Part shown: one piece after another, positions 32,148 through 37,888 of the stretch
Layout: every line of letters starts with the position of its first letter
Numbering within the stretch: the first letter of the stretch is position 1
Source of the DNA: Thermodesulfobacteriota bacterium
GTDB lineage: Bacteria > Desulfobacterota > Desulfobacteria > Desulfobacterales > JAUWMJ01
Assembly (NCBI GenBank): GCA_034189135.1
Contig: JAXHVO010000074.1
Location: 1 to 37,888, forward strand
Length of the DNA stretch: 37,888 bases
Reading direction: 5' to 3'
Translations under genes and position numbers: made by a program
Notes under the pieces: generated by a model
What the model saw: only the letters and a program-made list of their open reading frames with translations
Databases searched by the model: none
What the model was told of the DNA's origin: nothing

Positions 32148-33766
32148 AAATCCGGCATCTGGTCTGGCTTAGAAGAGTAATTCAAACGGCTTTTTTGTGT
32201 CTGTTTCTATTTCTTCTGGTTGAAAGCAGACTTTCCCAGGATATTTATATGGATTATTCCATCGCTTTTTCCACCGGTAAGGATATCAGGCTGGACCAGC
32301 CGGTGACCTTTTTTTTTAAACTCGATCCGCTTATCGGTTTGACCTCTCTTTTGTCAGGGCATCGTCTTATAGCTGGATTTCTCTTGGGCTTGGGTGTGCT
32401 TCTTATCACTATTTTCCTGGGCCGGGTGTTCTGCGGCTTCATTTGCCCGTTTGGAACCATTCATCATGCGATCGGCAGTATTCGTCCGGCTCTTAAGGGG
32501 AATCGGATGATACGAGCCAATCAGAAGACTGAGGCACAGAAGATCAAGTACTTTTTACTTATGCTATTGTTGATCGGTGCCGTGGCCGGCCTGAATCTGT
32601 CCGGGCTGATGGATCCCATCGCCTTATTGTTTAGATCCTTGGCCCTGGCGGTGCTTCCCGGCCTCGGCGCAGGGCTCCGTTTGCTTTTCGACGCCATGGC
32701 CGGCAGCGATATCAAGGCATTGAACCTGATCAGTTATGGTGCGGAAGTCCTGCTGTCGCCGGTCTTCGGATACCATGTTCAGGCCTATCAAACAGCCGGG
32801 TTCATCGGATTGGTCTTTCTGATTATTCTGTTTCTCAACCGGATCCGGCCCCGCTTCTGGTGCCGCGTGCTTTGTCCTCTCGGCGCACTGATGGGTATCT
32901 TTTCAAGGGTCAGCCCGCTTAAACTGAAAAAGTATAAAGATAGATGCACAAATTGTAATTTGTGCGTCAAACACTGACAGGGAGCGGCTTCTCCTCATCC
33001 GGATCAGGTTTGGGAGGCTGCCGAATGTCTCGCCTGTTTCAACTGTCAAAACATATGCCCTGAGGAAGCGCTCGCTTTTTCTTTTGCCTGGCCACTTAAA
33101 TTAAACCGAAAACCGGACATCGGCCGACGCGCGGTGATGGGGGGTATTCTGGCCGGTATCTCCCTACCGCTTCTGGGAAGACTTGATGGACGCATGGACA
33201 AAGTGGTGGATTCTCGACTCATCCGGCCACCCGGTTCTCTATCGGAGAAGGATTTTCTGCAGCTTTGCCAGCGATGCGGGCTGTGTATGAAGGTTTGTCC
33301 CACCAATGTGATCAATCCCACCCTTGGAGAAGCCGGAATGGCGGGCTTCTGGACTCCCCGTTTAATCATGACGCAAGGATACTGCGAATACACCTGTTCC
33401 CTGTGTGGAAGTGTTTGTCCAACCGGGGCCATTGCCGACATTACCACCAAAGACAAGATCGAGCGGCCCATCAAAATCGGATCGGCCTATGTGGACAGAG
33501 GCCGGTGTCTTCCCTGGTCCGGAAACGCGCCCTGTATCGTATGTGAGGAGGTTTGCCCCACCTCTCCCAAAGCCATTTACTTAAAGAAAGAGACCCTGTT
33601 CCGGCCGGGCGGGAAAAAGCTAACCGTGCAACTGCCCTTTGTTGATCTAAAACAATGCGTGGGTTGTGGTATTTGCGAAAACAAATGCCCGGTCAAAGGC
33701 CTGCCGGCCATCCGAACCATCAGCGCCGGAGAATCCAGATCTCTGGAAAACCAGATTCTTTTGTGA
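32144..33766 (+). CDS. NapH-like polyferredoxin with in-frame TGA at a cluster cysteine (candidate selenoprotein)
   Basis: The continuous frame is 540 residues with TGA at 32975-32977, codon 278. The N-terminal part has several membrane helices and the NapH/MauN-type motifs CGFICPFG and CRVLCPLG. The first ferredoxin motif reads C268-x2-C271-x2-C274-x3-TGA, then QGAASPHPD, then CLACFNCQNICP. Related proteins have CxxCxxCxxxCQG at this point, so the TGA replaces the fourth cluster Cys. Downstream are further Fe-S motifs (CQRCGLCMKVCP, CSLCGSVCP, CVGCGICENKCP) and a second hydrophobic segment. The 263 codons after the TGA are undisturbed. A weak hairpin with its loop about 22 nt after the TGA is possible. 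The alternative is a nonsense mutation, given the frameshift in the preceding gene. Confidence 0.72.
32993..33008 (+). promoter_or_regulatory. Weak SECIS-like hairpin after the TGA of the polyferredoxin gene
   Basis: CCT/AGG and AT/AT pair across a C-C mismatch around a CCGG loop that starts 22 nt after the TGA, the same distance as in the other Sec genes. The stem is weak, so the call is uncertain. A nearer GGAG/CTCC hairpin at 32981-32994 is too close to the TGA. Confidence 0.3.
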
Positions 33767-33871
33767 AAAACATTGGATATGGCTCCTATACTAACTTAAG
33801 ATTTCCGTTTACTGATTTGAAATAGATTGATCACAGACTCACACAGACGGATACAGTCAGAAAAAACAATA

Positions 33872-33892
33872 GTGAAATATATCATATTTCAC
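33872..33892. terminator. Hairpin in the convergent gap before the CHAT gene
   Basis: GTGAAATAT and ATATTTCAC form a perfect 9-bp stem with an ATC loop. It sits between two convergent genes. A second inverted repeat (CGAAAAGCC 33927-33935, GGCTTTTCG 33993-34001) lies nearer the CHAT gene. No strong U-run was seen. Confidence 0.45.
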
Positions 33893-34021
33893 GGAACAGA
33901 TCTTTGCTCTATCCGACTACGTCCAGCGAAAAGCCGTATGCCCTATAGGATAAAATAATCATTATTGCATCAGCCTTCTTATGAATCGTCGAGGCTTTTC
34001 GTATAGTCTCGATGATCTCTG

Positions 34022-37000
34022 TCAATAGGCTATGCAACGCCCCTCTCCGATGACGATAAATGGTGCCCAAAAAAACGGATGGGCGTAGCTTGCTACAATC
34101 TCCCCTGTGGCATGATCTTTCAGCCCAGGCCCATCCATTAGTTTAACCATCGATTTTTGATGTGCAAGCGCCCTTGAAAGGGATATGTCTTCCTTTTGAT
34201 ATCGGAAGAGTTCGGTGGTCAGCTTGTAGGCCGAGGTTGTCTCCACCGGCCACATGGTGACCAGCAGCGCCCGGGCACCGGAATAGAAAAATGCCCGGCC
34301 CAGACCACTGACCGCCTCGTTACCGATGCCGTCCCCGGCCCCAGTATCGCAGGCACTTAGTACCACTAGATCTGCATCCAGCTTGAGGGTTAAAATTTCT
34401 CCCAAGGTCAAAAGACCGTCTTCATCCAGTTCGGTCACCTCCGGCGCGGAAAAGGCCAGGGCCGGCTGAGTCAGACCATCCAGGTCCCCAGGTAAAAGCG
34501 CATGCGTGGCAAAGGCCAGAATCTTTTTCCGTGAAAGATCCTTTGACTTGATGGTGGCCTCAGTTGCCGCTTTTCCCAGAAACACGTCCCGCGAAGGATC
34601 GGCCTTAAGGATTGCAGCGATTTTCCGGATCTCATCGGCGGTATCCGGAAGTCGGCAAAGCTGTTCGATACGAACCGATGATAAGTTGGAGTTGTCCAGT
34701 TCATCGCCCTTGTCACTGATCCTGATACCACGAATGGCGATATCACCCGACAACACGCTTCTCTGTGACAAGATGGATTGTGTAACCGGCGACTCCTGTA
34801 ATTGGGCCAGGCTGAAAATAGGATCGCCAAATCCTGCAAATGGTTCGCGCGTCGGGTCAGGTGCGGGAAGCTTTCGCAGGGTCAGCAGCATGGCAGCTGA
34901 CGGAAGCCTGGTAATGGAAGTCTTGCGGATCAGCCAGGGCACGTGCCGATATTCTTCAAAACGCAGGGTACCTCCAGGAACTGATTTTACCTTCTTTATT
35001 GGAAGTACGCCCAGGGGAACCTGGTCCAGCGGCCCATTGATAACCACCAACAGGTTTCGGGCATTCCCCCAACTTGATATCACTGGTCGCAGCATGCGAT
35101 CATAAATCTCGTAAGCGGTTTCTATGTCGAATTCGGGAATCTCGCTCAGCATCCGGACATTGGGCCGCAGGGCCCGACGCAATCGGCTGACTTTTTGCCG
35201 TAAAGCCTCTCTTCCCAGGTCGATGACCGCGAAGGCGGGGTCTCCCCTAGGGGAGATTGCCCAGATACAGGTCTTGTCTTCCAGGGTCCAGATTGCGATA
35301 AAGGCCTCTTCGGATGCAAGCTGCTCCTGGATCTGTGCTATACCAGGCGCCCTGGGACGAATGTAACCGGCGTATTTGGGAAACTCTTTCTCGATGTGGG
35401 CAATAATGGATATGCGTGCATCCACCAGAGACTGGATGTCGCGTTTTAAGGTCCGCAAAGCCGCGCTCTGAGCACCTCTCGACGCAGCCAAGGCATTGTG
35501 AAAGGCCGCCTCAAGACTTCTCAGCTTTTTGCCGGCATCCTGTTCCTGGCGAACCAGCTCGGCAAGTTCCGGATTGGTAAGGGAGGCAGCCCGTGCACTA
35601 CTCTCGTCCAGGGCGCTGTTCACCCGGTTGTACCTGGCATCGGTAAGCTTGAAGATCTCATCGACGATGTCGATACCATATGCCTTTTCTTTTTGCTGCG
35701 AGTAGATTTTAAGCAGCATATCGATATAAAATTGTAGCAAGGTGTTGGCCCGTCGACGTTTTTGAAAGTTACTGTCGGGGGCCTTGATGATGGCTACCAA
35801 GTCGGGAATCGCTTTTGAAAACCGTTCATGGGCCGCACGAAACTTATGGTTGTCGTGTAAAGCCATAGCCTCAAGTGCCAGGATTTCGGCAATGTCGTAG
35901 GGGTTTTCCAATCGAAAACGCCGATTAAAGCTCCTGGCTTCCCGGATCAGTTTCTCGGCTTCCGGGATTCGCTGGTTTTTGATCAGGCATAAAATCAGGC
36001 CAGGATTTCTTCCGGTATGGCGCCGATATAAATACAGGTTGTTCTGCATGCCGGCAAGGGCCCTGTCGTAATAATTTATGGCCGCAGAAAAGTTATACGC
36101 GGCGCTCAGTACGTCAGCCCTGAATAGCTGGGCTCTGATCATGATCTCTTCTTCGAGGGACAGCTTTAGATGCTCCAAAATTTCAACCTGGGTGGTTGAA
36201 AGAATATCGGCATTGGGTAGGTCACCCTTGGCCAGCATGATCTCTCCTATGGTCCGCACCGCAGCAGCGGTGATGCCGGATCGCTTGCCGTAAATACCCA
36301 TGGCTTCACTGACGGCAACGCGGGCCTCCCTTTCTGCTTCAACCATTCGGCTCTGGTGCATGAGATTGTTGGCTAGGGCAAGCCGGGCATAGACCGCACC
36401 CAGCGGTAGCATCTTACGCTGGGTGTAATAGTAGTTAAGCACCCGGGCACGGAGGTTATAGGCTTTGGCATACTGGCCTTTAGCTTCAAGCAGTTCAGCC
36501 TCGGCGGCTATAATGTCGTTCTTGGTACCTTGATCCACCAGATCACCCCCGTAAGCAGTCATACTGTACCGAAACCAACTCGGAAACGACTTATAATAGC
36601 TGTAAGCCTTTTTTATAGATTGGCCTGCTCGCGAAAAATTACCCATGCGATGCTGCACCCGGCTTTGAAAAGCCAGGTAAGGCCCTCTTCGCCAGGCCCC
36701 TTCGTGGATCATTCCCATAGCGGTCTTGCTAAGATCGATTGCTACTTCGTATTGCCCAGCGCGCATTTCCAGTTCGGCAAGCCAGCGATATAGATTCGAA
36801 TCCTTAAGGTCGGCCGACATGCCGATATAAATTGCCCGGTGAAGATCGTCGCTTGACTCGCTGAAGCGGTTGAGCTCAAAACGAGCGTGCCCGCGGGATT
36901 TATAAAACTGAAACAGGTCACCTTGACTCACGCCGGCCGGAGTAGGATAATCGGCCCGACGCAAAATATCCGCCATATGATCCTGACCGGCATCCTGCTT

Positions 37001-37180
37001 GCTATCCAGCAGGGCTATGATATCGTCCATTTTCCGGGGTGGGGGCTCCAGAGGAACACTCTGCATGCTGAGCATTACATCGCGGGCTTCCTCGAAACTC
37101 ATCTTGCATTGCTCGGTGGTTTTGCAGGAAACGATCAGCATTAATGCAGCTAAGGTCAGGCAGATTCTTGACATTTTCAT
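34022..37180 (-). CDS. TPR-CHAT caspase-like lipoprotein
   Basis: The product is 1052 residues. It begins with a lipoprotein signal (LTLAALMLIVSC, lipobox Cys about residue 19), so it is probably membrane-anchored outside the cytoplasm. Residues about 90-560 are helical tetratricopeptide-like repeats, then a coiled region (about 560-640), then a CHAT domain at the C-terminus. The CHAT His is in FATHALLPG (about H893) and the Cys in LSACDTGAG (about C944). These form the caspase/separase-like dyad. SGARALLVTMWPVE and the final HPFFWAPF are typical of the family. The start ATG follows GGAGGTGTCAAACC. No partner such as a gasdermin or CRISPR gene is visible, so its target is unknown. Confidence 0.9.
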   Translation of the reverse strand: MKMSRICLTLAALMLIVSCKTTEQCKMSFEEARDVMLSMQSVPLEPPPRKMDDIIALLDSKQDAGQDHMADILRRADYPTPAGVSQGDLFQFYKSRGHARFELNRFSESSDDLHRAIYIGMSADLKDSNLYRWLAELEMRAGQYEVAIDLSKTAMGMIHEGAWRRGPYLAFQSRVQHRMGNFSRAGQSIKKAYSYYKSFPSWFRYSMTAYGGDLVDQGTKNDIIAAEAELLEAKGQYAKAYNLRARVLNYYYTQRKMLPLGAVYARLALANNLMHQSRMVEAEREARVAVSEAMGIYGKRSGITAAAVRTIGEIMLAKGDLPNADILSTTQVEILEHLKLSLEEEIMIRAQLFRADVLSAAYNFSAAINYYDRALAGMQNNLYLYRRHTGRNPGLILCLIKNQRIPEAEKLIREARSFNRRFRLENPYDIAEILALEAMALHDNHKFRAAHERFSKAIPDLVAIIKAPDSNFQKRRRANTLLQFYIDMLLKIYSQQKEKAYGIDIVDEIFKLTDARYNRVNSALDESSARAASLTNPELAELVRQEQDAGKKLRSLEAAFHNALAASRGAQSAALRTLKRDIQSLVDARISIIAHIEKEFPKYAGYIRPRAPGIAQIQEQLASEEAFIAIWTLEDKTCIWAISPRGDPAFAVIDLGREALRQKVSRLRRALRPNVRMLSEIPEFDIETAYEIYDRMLRPVISSWGNARNLLVVINGPLDQVPLGVLPIKKVKSVPGGTLRFEEYRHVPWLIRKTSITRLPSAAMLLTLRKLPAPDPTREPFAGFGDPIFSLAQLQESPVTQSILSQRSVLSGDIAIRGIRISDKGDELDNSNLSSVRIEQLCRLPDTADEIRKIAAILKADPSRDVFLGKAATEATIKSKDLSRKKILAFATHALLPGDLDGLTQPALAFSAPEVTELDEDGLLTLGEILTLKLDADLVVLSACDTGAGDGIGNEAVSGLGRAFFYSGARALLVTMWPVETTSAYKLTTELFRYQKEDISLSRALAHQKSMVKLMDGPGLKDHATGEIVASYAHPFFWAPFIVIGEGRCIAY

Positions 37181-37888
37181 GGTTTGACACCTCCAGTTGT
37201 GCGATCAAGGAAATGAAGCCTTAACCGTCAAATCGATAAAAAGTGAATCGTTCATGCCACAGTGTTCAGACAGGTGAGGTAGAGATTAGATGCAGGATAA
37301 GAGCAGATACTCAATGTTATAAACTGGTCGCAACCAGTGAAGCTGGCCGACTGTAACTATCGTAAAGAATGTCCATAACTTTAAAATGTGGAATGGTTAA
37401 ATCTTCGTTTTGCTTTATGCTTTCTGACTTCGTTAAGTGATTAAATTGTTTAGTTATTAAGTAATTGCTGCACTGATCATATCTTTTATTTGTTTTAAGC
37501 GCAAATACTTTAATGGCCTACTGTCGTAATAATTTATTCACCTCACAGCTTTTCCCACTAAACGGAGTTGTGCCTGAGAGCCAGAGTTCACAGAGAAAAA
37601 ATATCTTTTGGTTTGCCACCGTGAAGGACTGCAATTAAAAAAGCCTGTTGTTTAGCGAATAACGAAATCTCATATTATCTTATAATTTAAGATAATTATA
37701 CCGTTTATCGTTTTAAAACAAACAGTTTAATGCTATCCAGTATTTTTAAAGTTGATTCAATACAGTGTTACCCCAATTGAGCGAAAAAAAGTAGTAATAA
37801 CCATCTAAAAAAGCTGGAAAAGCCTTTAGAATAAGGGTATACAGATGGTGACGAAACCAAAAACCCAAATTCTGAAAGGCTTTCATAG
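37181..37888. other. Right-hand intergenic region with a possible truncated ORF
   Basis: This is 708 nt of AT-rich sequence with no clear gene. The CHAT promoter is expected at its left end. At the far right ATG 37845 opens a frame (MVTKPKTQILKGFH) that continues past the window edge. It overlaps an inverted repeat (AAAGCCTTTAGAAT at 37819-37832 and its near inverse at 37869-37883). An insertion-sequence or transposase start is possible but unproven. Confidence 0.35.

Noticed and set aside
1-37888. CRISPR array, rRNA, tRNA or complete insertion sequence
   Set aside because: No regularly spaced direct repeats, rRNA or cloverleaf sequence and no complete transposase were recognised on reading; a dedicated search was not possible.

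Overview
The window looks like a chromosomal segment of an anaerobic, probably sulfate-reducing, member of the Desulfobacterota (Desulfobacterales-like). This is inferred from the gene content: a sodium-translocating NADH:quinone oxidoreductase (Nqr) operon, a monofunctional Ni-Fe CO dehydrogenase, a ferredoxin-thioredoxin-reductase-type protein, sigma-54 control, many Fe-S proteins and at least two strong selenocysteine (Sec) genes. No rRNA, tRNA, CRISPR array or complete insertion sequence was recognised.

Layout. (1) 0.2-3.0 kb, minus strand: three accessory genes (a protein with a phage-head-like C-terminus, a TIR/Rossmann-like protein, and an HsdR_N/PD-(D/E)XK nuclease-like protein), possibly an immunity or phage-derived patch. 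(2) 3.3-10.1 kb, plus strand: nqrABCDEF behind a likely sigma-54 promoter. NqrA carries two extra [4Fe-4S] motifs, and the operon is interrupted by three inverted-repeat elements: a 23S-IVS-like four-helix-bundle gene between nqrA and nqrB, a 109-nt hairpin between nqrC and nqrD, and a 341-nt nested inverted repeat between nqrE and nqrF. (3) 10.3-14.6 kb: a glutaredoxin/FTR pair divergent from cooS, with a convergent PAS sigma-54 activator. (4) 14.9-18.0 kb: an MFS transporter and a membrane class III adenylate cyclase, the latter behind a second sigma-54-type site almost identical to the nqr one. (5) 18.3-33.8 kb, all plus strand: DUF547, an APC permease, a selenocysteine rhodanese, a second rhodanese, an FAD disulfide reductase, TVP38, 6-phosphogluconate dehydrogenase, G6PD, an AhpD-like protein, a selenocysteine ArsS-type radical SAM enzyme, 6-phosphogluconolactonase, a QueG-like Fe-S protein, a TIGR04282/DUF2064 glycosyltransferase, a sterol-desaturase-like protein, a frameshifted DUF362 gene, and a NapH-like polyferredoxin with an in-frame TGA exactly at a cluster-ligand cysteine. 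(6) 34.0-37.2 kb, minus strand: a TPR-CHAT lipoprotein.

How the parts fit. The Nqr, CODH and FTR genes belong to low-potential electron and sodium-gradient energy metabolism. The long plus-strand region combines arsenosugar-type genes (ArsS, AhpD-like, TIGR04282 glycosyltransferase) with all three oxidative pentose-phosphate enzymes and sulfur/selenium redox proteins. I infer a redox-supplied organo-arsenic (or related metalloid/thiol) metabolic locus built on selenoproteins. Conventional stop-codon calling would truncate three of its genes. The functional linkage is inference; the in-frame TGA codons and nearby hairpins are visible in the sequence.
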